NCBI GenBank assembly: GCA_963720675.1
Contig: CAVRGH010000007.1
Span: 124,001-188,000, forward strand
DNA: 64,000 nucleotides
From: JALHSW01 sp963720675
Lineage (GTDB): Bacteria > Actinomycetota > Acidimicrobiia > IMCC26256 > PALSA-555
Direction of reading: 5' to 3'
The notes beneath the pieces were generated by a model that saw nothing but the letters and a program-made list of their open reading frames with translations, was not told the DNA's origin and did not search any database. The position numbers were made by a program, and so were the translations under genes. Positions 1 through 8,227 of this stretch are shown piece after piece (the stretch's first letter is position 1; the number at the start of each line of letters is the position of its first letter).

Positions 1-1228
1 TGCCGCGGGACTGGATGCTGACATCCCAGTCCGCGGCCCGCTTCCTGAGCGCACCCGCGGTGCACTCTTCGCGCGGCATCACCGAGAACGGGTCGTAGTC
101 GAAGATCCGCATCGCGTTCTCGTGGGTGATCTTGTTGATGGTCGCGTCGTCGAGGTTCGCGGGCTCGACCTCCTTGAGGAAGGTCTCGGGTGACATCGGC
201 CAGGTCGAGTCGGCGTGCGGGTAGTCGCACTCCCAGCACACCATGTCGACGTTCATGTCCGTCAGGTTCTTCACGCCGGTCGGGTCCTCGATGAAGCAGA
301 GGACGACCTGCTCGTCGAACACCTGGCTCGGGGTGCGGTCGCCGAGATCGGCCCCCGTCCAGTAGCGGTGCTTGGTGTAGGTGGAGTCGACGCGCTCACG
401 GAAGTACGGCACCCAGCCGATGCCGCCCTCGGAGAGCGCGAACTTCAGGTTGGGGAACTTCGTGGTCGCGGGTGACCACACGATGTCGCCCGCGGCCTGG
501 ACGATGTTCATCGGCGACAGCGTGATGAGCACGTCCATCGGTGCATCGTCGGCGGTGAGCACGATGCGCGACGACGAGCCGATGTGGGCGCACAGGACCG
601 TTCCGAGCCCCTCGGCCGTCCGGAAGGCCGGGTCCCAGTAGTCGCTGTGGATGCTCGGGTGCCCGAGGTACGAGACGTTCTCGGACCACGTCATCGCGTG
701 GCAGCCCTTCGCCGCGACGCGCTCGAGCTCGGCGGCGATGAGGTTCGGGTCCCACAGCGGCGGGATCGCGAGGGGGATGAAGCGCCCGGGGTACGCGCCG
801 CACCAGGCATCGATGTGCCAGTCGTTGTAGGCCTGGACGAGCGCGAGGGCGAGCTCGGCGTCGACCTCGGCGGTGCGTGCGAAGAGCTGACCGGTGAACT
901 GCGGGAACGACGGGAAGCACATGGACCCGAGCATCCCGTTGGCGTCCATCTCCTTGATGCGCGCGTCGATGTCGTACGCACCCGGGCGCATGTCGTCGAA
1001 AGACTGCGGGTCCATCGCGTACTCCTCGCGCGGCCGACCGGCCACCGCGTTGAGCCCGATGTTGGGCAGCTCCTGGCCCAGGAAGGACCACACGTCGGTC
1101 CCGTTGTCCTTGCGGATCAGCTTCGGCGCCCGGTCCGCGTGCTTCTTGGCGAGACGGCCTTCGAAGAGGTCCGGCGGCTCGACTGCGTGGTCGTCCACGC
1201 TCACCAGGATCAGATCGTCGACGTTCAT
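1..1228 (-). CDS. Amidohydrolase family (Amidohydro_2) protein, 3' end outside window
   Basis: The frame is open from an ATG at 1228 to the left edge, giving 409 residues with no stop, so the C-terminus is missing. The N-terminus has the D-x-H metal-ligand type motif (VSVDDHAVEP, about residues 9-18) and a late WECDYPHADS segment matches the aspartate-containing end of the TIM-barrel. This is the metal-dependent hydrolase family that includes ACMSD and resorcylate decarboxylases; in actinobacteria such members are common in aromatic and steroid catabolic loci. The substrate cannot be read from sequence. It is divergent from the GNAT gene across about 214 bases. Two more members of the same family lie at 55-61 kb. 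Confidence 0.85.
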   Translation of the reverse strand, partial: MNVDDLILVSVDDHAVEPPDLFEGRLAKKHADRAPKLIRKDNGTDVWSFLGQELPNIGLNAVAGRPREEYAMDPQSFDDMRPGAYDIDARIKEMDANGMLGSMCFPSFPQFTGQLFARTAEVDAELALALVQAYNDWHIDAWCGAYPGRFIPLAIPPLWDPNLIAAELERVAAKGCHAMTWSENVSYLGHPSIHSDYWDPAFRTAEGLGTVLCAHIGSSSRIVLTADDAPMDVLITLSPMNIVQAAGDIVWSPATTKFPNLKFALSEGGIGWVPYFRERVDSTYTKHRYWTGADLGDRTPSQVFDEQVVLCFIEDPTGVKNLTDMNVDMVCWECDYPHADSTWPMSPETFLKEVEPANLDDATINKITHENAMRIFDYDPFSVMPREECTAGALRKRAADWDVSIQSRG

Positions 1229-1442
1229 CGTGTCTCCCCCTCTGGACCCGGCGGTGGGATCCGTGCGTCATCTCCAACATAGGTCCCGACACCTCGATGA
1301 TCCCGCCCTCCGGCGCTGGGCTCGGATCCGGGGTGGGGCCGCCTTCAGCCGATGGCACCACACCGCCCTTCCCGCCCGCGGCAGAGGGCGGAATCGCTCC
1401 GGTCGCTAGGGTCACGCGCCGTGCCTCCGACTCCGCGCGCCG

Positions 1443-2045
1443 GTGATCGCCAACCTCGAACGCACGCAGCGCCGCGCCGCGGCCGACGTGCTCGGCCGGG
1501 CGTTCGACGACTCGCCCATCATGCGCTACCTGCTGCCCAGTGAACGACTGCGCGTGCGCGGCCTGCACGCGTTCTTCGGGGCCGCGGTCACCGACGCGCT
1601 GCCGTTCGGCGAGGTGTGGGCGGCGACCGTCGACGGAGCGCTTGCGGGCAGCGCAGTGTGGCTGCCGCCCGGCCGGTACCCGGCGACCGGCATGCGCGCG
1701 GTCCGGCAGCTCGCCGCGCTCGCGCCGATCGCGCCGCGAGCGCCGCGGCGACTCTCGCGCTCGCTCCGCTATCTGAGCGTGGTGGAGCGCGCGCACCCGA
1801 AGGAGCCGCACTGGTACCTCGGATTCCTCGGCGTCGATCCGCCGCTCCAGGGTCAGGGGATCGGGACCCGGCTGCTCGAGGCGGTACTCCCCCGAATCGA
1901 CGAATCGGGCGAGCCCGCGTACCTCGAGACCGACAAAGAGCGGAACATCCCGTACTACGCGCGTCAGCGATTCGAGCTCGTCGACACGCTGCACCCCGCG
2001 GCGGACGGGCCACCGACCTGGACCATGTGGCGCGCGCCCCGCTGA
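1443..2045 (+). CDS. GNAT family N-acetyltransferase
   Basis: A 200-residue protein starting at GTG 1443. The acetyl-CoA pyrophosphate-binding loop is clear (VDPPLQGQGIGTRLL, residues 131-145), followed by a typical beta-5/alpha-4 region with an N-x-x-Y-Y segment (NIPYYARQRF). The N-terminal third resembles the RRAAADVLGRAFDDSP opening of small actinobacterial GNATs. It should transfer an acetyl group from acetyl-CoA to an amine in the cytoplasm; the acceptor is unknown. It converges with the binding-protein gene at 2089. The start is uncertain because no strong Shine-Dalgarno sequence precedes it. Confidence 0.85.
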   Translation: MIANLERTQRRAAADVLGRAFDDSPIMRYLLPSERLRVRGLHAFFGAAVTDALPFGEVWAATVDGALAGSAVWLPPGRYPATGMRAVRQLAALAPIAPRAPRRLSRSLRYLSVVERAHPKEPHWYLGFLGVDPPLQGQGIGTRLLEAVLPRIDESGEPAYLETDKERNIPYYARQRFELVDTLHPAADGPPTWTMWRAPR

Positions 2046-2047
2046 GC

Positions 2048-2077
2048 CTCCGCCGCCCCCGGCCCTGCCCGGCGGAG
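2048..2077. terminator. Hairpin between convergent genes, candidate bidirectional terminator
   Basis: Perfect 8-bp arms CTCCGCCG (2048-2055) and CGGCGGAG (2070-2077) enclose a 14-base loop, three bases after one stop codon and 12 before the opposing one. There is no T-run on either strand, so it is not a canonical intrinsic terminator. Its position is the main argument. Confidence 0.4.
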
Positions 2078-2088
2078 CGGCCTCCGGA

Positions 2089-3747
2089 TCAGGACGCGCT
2101 GATCCCGAGCACCGGGATGCGGCCGTAGACGAAGAGCGGCGATCCCCCACCGTCGGGCAACGGCGGCAGCGTGAGCTTCACCTTGGGTTGGTAGCCGATC
2201 GTCCAGTTCACGAACCAGAGCGGGACGATGTAGTTGTTCTTCGCCATCACCTGGTTGAACTTCGTGTACGTCTTGTCGATGTCGGCGATCGCCGACTGGC
2301 CGCGACCCTGGTCGAGCAGCGCCTGGGTCTCGGGGTTCGAGAAATGGCTGAAGTTGATGAAGTTCCCGGTGTCGTAGTTGGACCACCACGGGTACTCGTC
2401 GGAGTCGTTCTCGTTCGAGTAGCCGCCGTGCAGGTTGCGCCACTGCAGCACGTCGATGTCGCCGGCCAGCGCCTTGTTGATGAGCGTGGCCTCGTCGAAG
2501 AGCGTGATCGTCGCGTTGATGCCGGCCTTCTGCAGCTGCTCCTGCACGAGCTGGAGCTGGGCGGAGTTCTCGGGCTCCGGGGTGTCGCCGAGGGTGATGT
2601 CGAAGCTGCCCTCCTCGGCCTTCACCTTCGCGACGAGCTTCTTGGCCTGCGTGAGGTTGTGCTTCGGGTAGCCGGCGTTCTTCAGGTAACCCGGTGCCTT
2701 GACGTCCATGAGGCTGTTCGCGACCGGGAACAGGCCCTGGGTGCGGATCTGCTGGATCTCGTTCTTGTCGATCGCGAGGGCCACGGCCTTGCGGGCGTCG
2801 GGGTTGCTCAGCGGCTTCGTGTCCGACAGCAGCGCGTAGTAGTTGAGCTCGCGGAACCCGGGCTGCTGCACCAGGGTCTTCGCGGTGCCCGGGTCGAGGT
2901 CCTGCAGGGCCTTGGACTGGTTGCCGCTCGAGGCGGCCACGATGTCGAGCTGCCCACCGGTGAGCTGGTTCACGCGGGCCTGCGCGTCGACCACCGGCTC
3001 GAACGTGATCTGGTCGAGCTTCGGGAACCCCCGCTGCCAGTAGTCGGGGTTCTTCGTGACGACCGTCTTCTCGTTCTGCGCGTAGCTCTCGAGCTCGAAG
3101 GGCCCGGTCCCGATCATCTTGGTGGCGCAGTCCTCACCCGCGTTGATCTGCGCCGGCGCCATGATCCCGACGCGTCCGTCACTGAAGAGGTAGCTCGGGA
3201 AGGCGGGAACGGGCGTGTTCAGCGTGACCTGCACGGTCGCGGGGTCGACGACGGTCACGTCGGAGATGAAGTCGAAGATCTTGGCGAAGAGCGGTCCGCT
3301 GTTCGGCGCGTCGTTCGCGCCACGGTACGCGTCGAGGTTGAGCTTGACCGCGGCAGCGTCGAGCGCGGTGCCGTCGTGGAACTGCACGCCGTCGCGCAAG
3401 GTGATCGTCCACTGGGTGAAGTCCGCGTTGGGCTCGACCGACTTGGCGAGGTACGGGACCGAGACGCCCTTGCTGTTCGGTACGGTCAGCGTGTCGTAGA
3501 CCGCGGCCGCGACCTCGATGCCCGACGCCGCCATCTGGGCGCGGCTCAGGCAGTAGTCCGTGTTCTCGGCCTCCAGGCCGAAGGTGACCTCGCCCCCACT
3601 CTTGGCGCGGGACGCGCCCGAGTGGGCGGACGCGCCGGCGACCTGCCCGCCAGTGGTGAAGAAGCCGGCGAGCAGGCAGGTGGTCGCCAGCGTGGCGACG
3701 GCGAGCGGCGAGCGGCGACGGGTCCGGGACGTTCGAGAGGTGAGCAC
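2089..3747 (-). CDS. ABC transporter substrate-binding protein, SBP_bac_5 (peptide/nickel/opine) family
   Basis: A 552-residue exported protein. An Arg-rich n-region and hydrophobic core occupy residues 1-40; there is no clean lipobox, so it may be secreted or anchored differently from a lipoprotein. Family features include the YDTL segment, the WTITLRDGVQFHDGT stretch, the VKLNLDAY region and PDARKAVALAIDK, all classic for DppA/OppA-like proteins. It should deliver an oligopeptide-like or other small ligand to a permease, but no permease or ATPase gene is next to it. It is therefore an orphan binding protein here, and the ligand is not predictable. Confidence 0.9.
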   Translation of the reverse strand: MLTSRTSRTRRRSPLAVATLATTCLLAGFFTTGGQVAGASAHSGASRAKSGGEVTFGLEAENTDYCLSRAQMAASGIEVAAAVYDTLTVPNSKGVSVPYLAKSVEPNADFTQWTITLRDGVQFHDGTALDAAAVKLNLDAYRGANDAPNSGPLFAKIFDFISDVTVVDPATVQVTLNTPVPAFPSYLFSDGRVGIMAPAQINAGEDCATKMIGTGPFELESYAQNEKTVVTKNPDYWQRGFPKLDQITFEPVVDAQARVNQLTGGQLDIVAASSGNQSKALQDLDPGTAKTLVQQPGFRELNYYALLSDTKPLSNPDARKAVALAIDKNEIQQIRTQGLFPVANSLMDVKAPGYLKNAGYPKHNLTQAKKLVAKVKAEEGSFDITLGDTPEPENSAQLQLVQEQLQKAGINATITLFDEATLINKALAGDIDVLQWRNLHGGYSNENDSDEYPWWSNYDTGNFINFSHFSNPETQALLDQGRGQSAIADIDKTYTKFNQVMAKNNYIVPLWFVNWTIGYQPKVKLTLPPLPDGGGSPLFVYGRIPVLGISAS

Positions 3748-3801
3748 GGAGCGAATGCTACGGCCCCGACGCCGGCCGGTCCCGGCGCGTCGGGCGCGCG
3801 G

Positions 3802-4236
3802 TCAGCGGGGGTCGAAGACCACGACCGGGATCTCACGCTCGGTCGACGCCTGGTACTTCTCGTAGTCGGGCCAGGCTTCCACCGCACGCGGCCACCACTG
3901 CGCCTTCTCCTCGGGCGTCGCGGTGCGGGCACGCAGGTCCATGACCTTCGCGCCGTCCTGCAGCGTGACGTCGGGGTCGGCGAGCAGGTTGAGGTACCAG
4001 ACCGGGTGCTTCGGCGCACCGCCGAGCGAGGCCACGACGGCATACTCGCCGTCGTGCTCGACCGTCATGAGCGGCGTCTTGCGGAGCTTGCCCGACTTGC
4101 GGCCGCGGGTCGTCAGGATGACGACGGGCTTCCCTTCGTTCTCGCCGCCTTCCTTCCCGTCGGTCGCCTCGTAGAGGCGCACCTGGTCGGCGGCGCGGTC
4201 CCATGGGCTCGGCTCGTAGTCACCTTCGAGGGGCAT
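3802..4236 (-). CDS. Deazaflavin (F420)-dependent nitroreductase-family protein
   Basis: 144 residues from ATG 4236. The family signature TTRGRKSGKLRKTPLM (residues 42-57) and the following PVWYLNLLADPDV are characteristic of the Ddn/F420H2-dependent quinone reductase family, which has a split beta-barrel fold and uses F420H2 to reduce quinones or nitro compounds. The length matches the family. The frame continues open beyond the start, but upstream it is antisense to the next genes, so the internal ATG is preferred. It is divergent from the pyridoxamine-oxidase-like gene at 4319. A relative lies at 23273. Confidence 0.88.
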   Translation of the reverse strand: MPLEGDYEPSPWDRAADQVRLYEATDGKEGGENEGKPVVILTTRGRKSGKLRKTPLMTVEHDGEYAVVASLGGAPKHPVWYLNLLADPDVTLQDGAKVMDLRARTATPEEKAQWWPRAVEAWPDYEKYQASTEREIPVVVFDPR

Positions 4237-4318
4237 GACCTGGCTCCTTGTCCGTCGTTCCGGGGTGCAACCCCGCCGCCGCACCGGCCCTTCCCGGGGT
4301 TTGCCTATTCTCGGCCGC

Positions 4319-4738
4319 ATGCAGATCCCGGCCGCGGCCAAGCAGCTGCTCACCTCGGGGCAGCTCGCCCACCTGGTGACCACGAACGCCGACGGCTCGC
4401 CCCAGATCTCGATCGTGTGGGTGGGCGTCGACGGCGACGAGATCGTGGTCGCGCACCTCGGATCGGGCCAGAAGGTTCGCAACGTCCACCGCGACCCGCG
4501 CGTCGCGCTCTCGATGGAGGGTACGGGGCTCGAGCCGAGTGGCCTCAAGCAGTACCTCGTCGTGCACGGCACCGCGCGCGTCACCGAGGGCGGTGGGCCC
4601 GCGCTCCTCCAGGAGCTGGCGCACGTGTACCTCGGTCCCGACGTCGTGTTCCCGAACTTTCCCGATCCGCCGCCCGGGGTCGTCCTCCACATCGCGGTCG
4701 ACCGGGTCTCGGGGCCCGGGCCGTGGAACGAGGGCTGA
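4319..4738 (+). CDS. PPOX-class F420-dependent oxidoreductase
   Basis: 139 residues from ATG 4319. Features are the LAHLVTTNADGSPQISIVWV opening, the HLGSGQKVRNVHRDPRVALS central segment and the HIAVDRVSGPGPW ending of the actinobacterial PPOX family (pyridoxamine 5'-phosphate oxidase-like split barrel). Members bind F420 or FMN and reduce diverse substrates. The frame is open further upstream to 4235, but that part overlaps the divergent neighbour and is Arg/Pro-rich junk. It is followed five bases later by the 4744 gene, so the two are probably co-transcribed. Confidence 0.88.
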   Translation: MQIPAAAKQLLTSGQLAHLVTTNADGSPQISIVWVGVDGDEIVVAHLGSGQKVRNVHRDPRVALSMEGTGLEPSGLKQYLVVHGTARVTEGGGPALLQELAHVYLGPDVVFPNFPDPPPGVVLHIAVDRVSGPGPWNEG

Positions 4739-4743
4739 GCGCG

Positions 4744-5292
4744 ATGGGCCTCTTCGGACGCAAGCGCAAGGACCTCACCGAGGGCGGACTGCCGGGGTCC
4801 GCGGTCGTGAAGTCGTGGGAGAGCGCCGACTTCTGGGACGAGCACGCGAGCAGGGACTCCGATCCGGTGCGGCTCACCGACGTCGGCGTCGGGAGCTACA
4901 CGTTGCGCATGTCGCTCGAGGTGCACCTCGACGATGGACGCGCGCCGTACACGGTCACCGAGAAGTACAAGGTCCCGGTCGAGGCCGGTGACTTCGTGCA
5001 GGACGGTGTGCACATCCCCCTCTTCGCCGACCCCGGCGACCAGCACGTGCTCGACCTGAACTGGGACGCGTTCACCGGTCCGGGGGGCGCGGGCGCGCCG
5101 ACCGACCGGAAGACGGTGGCGCGGGCGAGCATGCCCGAGGCCTCGCGCAACCAGATGGTCGATGGCTGGGTCCGGGCGGTCCAGAGCGGGAAGATGGCGC
5201 GCCCGGACTTCGACCGCGCGATCGACGACGCCGTCGGTGGGGGCCTCCTCACCCAGGGCGAGGGCGCCGCCGCGAAGCAGCAGCTCGCCTGA
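4744..5292 (+). CDS. Hypothetical protein, 182 residues
   Basis: Not recognised. The protein begins MGLFGRKRKDL, a basic, membrane-surface-like start, has a central stretch resembling a small beta-sandwich (YTLRMSLEVHLDDGRAPYTV then a VEAGDFVQDGVHIPL segment), and ends in a helical acidic region with a GGLLTQGE turn. The middle may be a binding or chaperone-like beta domain. There is no signal peptide or membrane segment. It starts five bases after the PPOX gene, so an operon with it is likely. Confidence 0.75.
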   Translation: MGLFGRKRKDLTEGGLPGSAVVKSWESADFWDEHASRDSDPVRLTDVGVGSYTLRMSLEVHLDDGRAPYTVTEKYKVPVEAGDFVQDGVHIPLFADPGDQHVLDLNWDAFTGPGGAGAPTDRKTVARASMPEASRNQMVDGWVRAVQSGKMARPDFDRAIDDAVGGGLLTQGEGAAAKQQLA

Positions 5293-5416
5293 GTGCGGCC
5301 TGGGCGCAACCTGGGATTCTCGGCGCGACCTCAGGGCTCTCTCAGCACAAATTGAGGACGGTGTCACTCGCGCGTCAGCCCACCCCCGGGCCGACCCCGA
5401 GGAGAGCGAGCCCGTA

Positions 5417-7162
5417 GTGGACATCACCCCCGACGACCTCCCCGCCCCGACGAACCGTCCCACGCGCGGCGTGAGCCGCCGAGGCTTCCTGACCGGCATG
5501 GGCGCGACCGCGGCGGCGCTCGCGGCGGGACCGGTGCTCAGCGGCTCCGCCGCCCGAGCCGCACAGCTGCACGCCGCCGCGATGGCCGACGTCGAGCTCG
5601 CGCTCGACGACATCCAGGGCAACCTGCTGGCGGGCTTCAACAAGGACCACCAGGCACTGGTCTTCCTCGAGTTCGCCTCCGCCGACGCCGGACGCCGCTG
5701 GCTCGGCCAGGTGGGGCCGCACGTCGCTTCGGCGGCCGAGGTCGCGGCGTTCAACGAGTCGTTCCGCAAGACCGTCGCGCGCACCGGCTCCGAGCGGAAC
5801 GCCCCGACGGCGACCTGGGTCAACGTCGCGGTGAGCCATGCCGGCCTCGCCCGGATCGGTCAGCCGGCCGAGGAGCTGGCGTCGTTCCCGGAGGACTTCC
5901 GTGCCGGCATGCGGGCACGGGCGAGCGTCATCGGGGACACGGGCACGAGCGCACCATCCACCTGGATCGAGCCGTTCCAGCGTGACCTCCACGCGGTCGT
6001 CATCGTGGCCGCGGATCGGACCGCCGACGTCGACGCCGAAGTGGCGCGCCAGGAGGCGCTCGCGCGGAACGCCGGCGTGGAGGTCGCCTTCGTGCAGCGC
6101 GGCGACGTGCGCGCGGACGAGCCCGGTCACGAGCACTTCGGGTTCCGCGACGGCGTCTCACAGCCGGGAGTGCGCGGGTTCACCGAACCTCGGAACCCGG
6201 ATGACGAGAACCAGGGCGTGCCCGGGCAGGATCTGCTGTGGCCGGGCGAGTTCGTCCTCGGCTATCCCGCGCAGCCCGGCGTCGGCGGCGGCGAGGACGC
6301 CGGCGCGATCGCCCGATCGGGCCCGGCCTGGACCACGAACGGCTCGTACCTGGTGTTCCGGCGCCTGCGTCAGGACGTCGCCGGGTTCCGTGCATTCGTC
6401 ACGGCGACCGCCGATGCGCAGGGCATGACCGAGGACCTCCTCGGCGCCAAGCTCGTCGGCCGCTACCGGAGCGGAGCGCCCCTCGCGGTCACGGGCGCAC
6501 GCGACTCGGACCCCGGGACCACCGACCCCGAGCTGCTCGCGGACACCGCGATCAACGACTTCGAGTTCGCCGACGACGATCCCGACGGGTCGGTCGTGCC
6601 GCTCGCCGCGCACATCCGCAAGGCGTACCCCCGGGACGAGGACACGCCCGGCGGCGGCGAGGAGGACACCCAGACGCACCGCCTGCTCCGGCGCGGGATC
6701 CCGTACGGCGCGTCGCTCCCCCGGGGCGACGAGTCGTCGAGCGCGGCCGACGAGGACCGCGGCCTGCTCTTCCTCTGCTACCAGACGTCGATCGAGCGCC
6801 AGTTCGAGTTCGTGCAGGCGCGCTTCGTGAACGATCCCGACTTCCCCGAGCCGGGTGCCGGCCAGGACCCGATCATCACCCAGGACCCGGCGACCGGATC
6901 CTTCACGCTCCCGGGCGGGCGCCAGGAGCACGTCGCCCTGTTGCAGCGCTTCGTGACGACGACAGGCGGCGAGTACTTCTTCCAACCGTCCCGCTCGGCG
7001 TTGGCCGCGCTCTCGGCAGCCCCGACCGCACCCGACGCACCGACCCGCGCGGTCCCGCCCCCGCCCCGGCGTCCCCTCGCTCCCCGGGGGTCCGGTGGCG
7101 GCCGGGACGAGGCGCCGCCCCCGGACCACCAGCGCCCGGGTGGGCGCCGCGGCCGCCGCTGA
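5417..7162 (+). CDS. Tat-exported Dyp-type haem peroxidase with Pro/Arg-rich tail
   Basis: 581 residues from GTG 5417, chosen because GAGGAGAG lies just upstream and the twin-arginine motif SRRGFLTG (residues 20-27) then sits at the N-terminus, with a hydrophobic core and an ARA cleavage region. The catalytic GFRDG motif is at 242-246 and the proximal haem histidine is His399 (LAAHIRKAYPR). Dyp peroxidases oxidise dyes, phenolics and lignin-like compounds with hydrogen peroxide outside the cell. The last 45 residues (about 537-581) are a low-complexity Pro/Arg/Gly tail not needed for the fold; it could be a disordered extension or a frameshifted end. Confidence 0.9.
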   Translation: MDITPDDLPAPTNRPTRGVSRRGFLTGMGATAAALAAGPVLSGSAARAAQLHAAAMADVELALDDIQGNLLAGFNKDHQALVFLEFASADAGRRWLGQVGPHVASAAEVAAFNESFRKTVARTGSERNAPTATWVNVAVSHAGLARIGQPAEELASFPEDFRAGMRARASVIGDTGTSAPSTWIEPFQRDLHAVVIVAADRTADVDAEVARQEALARNAGVEVAFVQRGDVRADEPGHEHFGFRDGVSQPGVRGFTEPRNPDDENQGVPGQDLLWPGEFVLGYPAQPGVGGGEDAGAIARSGPAWTTNGSYLVFRRLRQDVAGFRAFVTATADAQGMTEDLLGAKLVGRYRSGAPLAVTGARDSDPGTTDPELLADTAINDFEFADDDPDGSVVPLAAHIRKAYPRDEDTPGGGEEDTQTHRLLRRGIPYGASLPRGDESSSAADEDRGLLFLCYQTSIERQFEFVQARFVNDPDFPEPGAGQDPIITQDPATGSFTLPGGRQEHVALLQRFVTTTGGEYFFQPSRSALAALSAAPTAPDAPTRAVPPPPRRPLAPRGSGGGRDEAPPPDHQRPGGRRGRR

Positions 7163-7204
7163 CCCCGTGTCCTGACACCGACGCCGCGCTGGCCGCTGGT
7201 CGCT

Positions 7205-7261
7205 GGTCAGGTGGTCAGGCGGTCAGCTGGCCGCTGGTCAGGTGGTATCTGATCGGATACC
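7205..7261. promoter_or_regulatory. Repeat-rich operator region of the HTH/nucleotidyltransferase module
   Basis: Four copies of GGTCAG start at 7205, 7213, 7221 and 7236 (spacings 8, 8 and 15). They are followed by a near-perfect palindrome GGTATCTGATCGGATACC at 7244-7261 (16 of 18 positions symmetric), and a further GGTCA abuts the start codon at 7270. Placed just upstream of an HTH gene, this looks like an autoregulatory binding region of a toxin-antitoxin operon. That function is inferred, not shown. Confidence 0.55.
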
Positions 7262-7269
7262 ATCTGGTC

Positions 7270-7611
7270 ATGGACGCGGGTGACTGCATCCGGAGGGCCA
7301 GGGCACGTTCGGGCCTGTCGCTGCGCCTGCTCGCCGAGCGAGCGGGCACGTCCCACTCCACCCTGTCGGCCTACGAGTCGGGGGCCAAGGTCCCGAGCGT
7401 CGTCACGCTGGAGCGCATCCTGCGGGCCGCCGGCTTCGCCCTCGACCTCTCCCTCGAGCCGCGTGTCGGCGGGCCCGACCCCGACGCCCGCGGCCGCGAG
7501 CTCGTCGAGGTCCTGGAGCTCGCCGCGATGTTCCCGGCCCGCCACGACCAGCAGCTGCGCGCCCCGATCTTCGGTCGCGCGCCGGCGGTCGTCGTGCGAC
7601 GTCGTCGCTGA
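7270..7611 (+). CDS. XRE-family helix-turn-helix protein, antitoxin-like
   Basis: 113 residues. The N-terminal two thirds is a Cro/C1-type HTH: IRRARARSGLSLRLLAERAG then SHSTLSAYESGAKVPSVVTLERILRAAGF, about residues 7-56. The C-terminal part is short and acidic, then ends in an Arg-rich run. It is followed 14 bases later by a nucleotidyltransferase-fold gene. This gene order (HTH then NTase) is that of AbiE-like or MNT-type modules, in which the HTH protein represses the operon and neutralises the partner. Upstream DNA carries iterated repeats and a palindrome that would suit autorepression. Confidence 0.85.
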   Translation: MDAGDCIRRARARSGLSLRLLAERAGTSHSTLSAYESGAKVPSVVTLERILRAAGFALDLSLEPRVGGPDPDARGRELVEVLELAAMFPARHDQQLRAPIFGRAPAVVVRRRR

Positions 7612-7625
7612 CCGGCACCGCGGCG

Positions 7626-8165
7626 ATGGCGACCCTCGGCCTCCCCCAGAAGATCCTGCGACTCCACGCGGCGCTCGTCGCGCGCGACATCCCGCACGCG
7701 TTCGGTGGTGCGCTCGCCCTGGCGTGGTGCACCCAGCGGGCGCGCGGCACCATCGACATCGACCTCAACGTGTTCGTCCACGAGGACCAGGCTCGCGACG
7801 TCGTCCAGGCGATGCCCCGCGGCGTCGTGTGGAGCGACGCCGACCTCGCACTCCTCGAGCGCGACGGGCAGGTGCGGCTCTGGTGGCGCGAGACGCCCAT
7901 CGACCTCTTCCTCAACACCACCGAGTACCACGAGGAGATCGCGCAGCGCGCACGCGTCGAGCGCTTCGCCGGCGAGGACGTGCCGTTCCTGTCGTGCACC
8001 GACCTCGCGGTGTTCAAGGCGTTCTTCGACCGGACCAAGGACTGGGCCGACCTCGAGGAGATGATCGCCGCGGGCACGCTCGACCGGGCTCAGGTGCTCG
8101 GCGTCCTCGTGCAGTACCTCGGCCCCGACGACCCCCGGGTCACCCGCGTCCGCACCCTCCCCTAG
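7626..8165 (+). CDS. Nucleotidyltransferase-fold protein, toxin-like partner of the HTH gene
   Basis: 179 residues from ATG 7626. The NTase core is visible: FGGALALAW (26-34) followed by the paired acidic residues in TIDIDLNVFV (Asp44 and Asp46), and later LRLWWRETPIDLFL-like strands with an additional Asp. This matches the AbiEii/MNT-like minimal nucleotidyltransferase group, many of which are toxins that modify tRNA or the partner protein. The C-terminal helices (LAVFKAFFDRTKDWADLEEM) are also usual in the family. The pair with the preceding HTH gene argues for a toxin-antitoxin or phage-defence role. Activity is not proven by sequence. Confidence 0.82.
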   Translation: MATLGLPQKILRLHAALVARDIPHAFGGALALAWCTQRARGTIDIDLNVFVHEDQARDVVQAMPRGVVWSDADLALLERDGQVRLWWRETPIDLFLNTTEYHEEIAQRARVERFAGEDVPFLSCTDLAVFKAFFDRTKDWADLEEMIAAGTLDRAQVLGVLVQYLGPDDPRVTRVRTLP

Positions 8166-8227
8166 CGACGCTCAGGCGATGCGGTAGGATGCGACGGGAA
8201 GGTGACGCAGGCGTCAGACTCCCGCCC

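Noticed and set aside
2188..5292. A 1034-residue plus-strand open frame across the binding-protein region
   Set aside because: It is antisense to the peptide-binding protein and only its last 182 residues (from 4744) are protein-like. The rest is Val/Arg/Leu-rich shadow sequence.
3802..5823. A 673-residue minus-strand open frame
   Set aside because: Only the C-terminal 144 residues are a recognisable deazaflavin reductase. The upstream part is antisense to three plus-strand genes.
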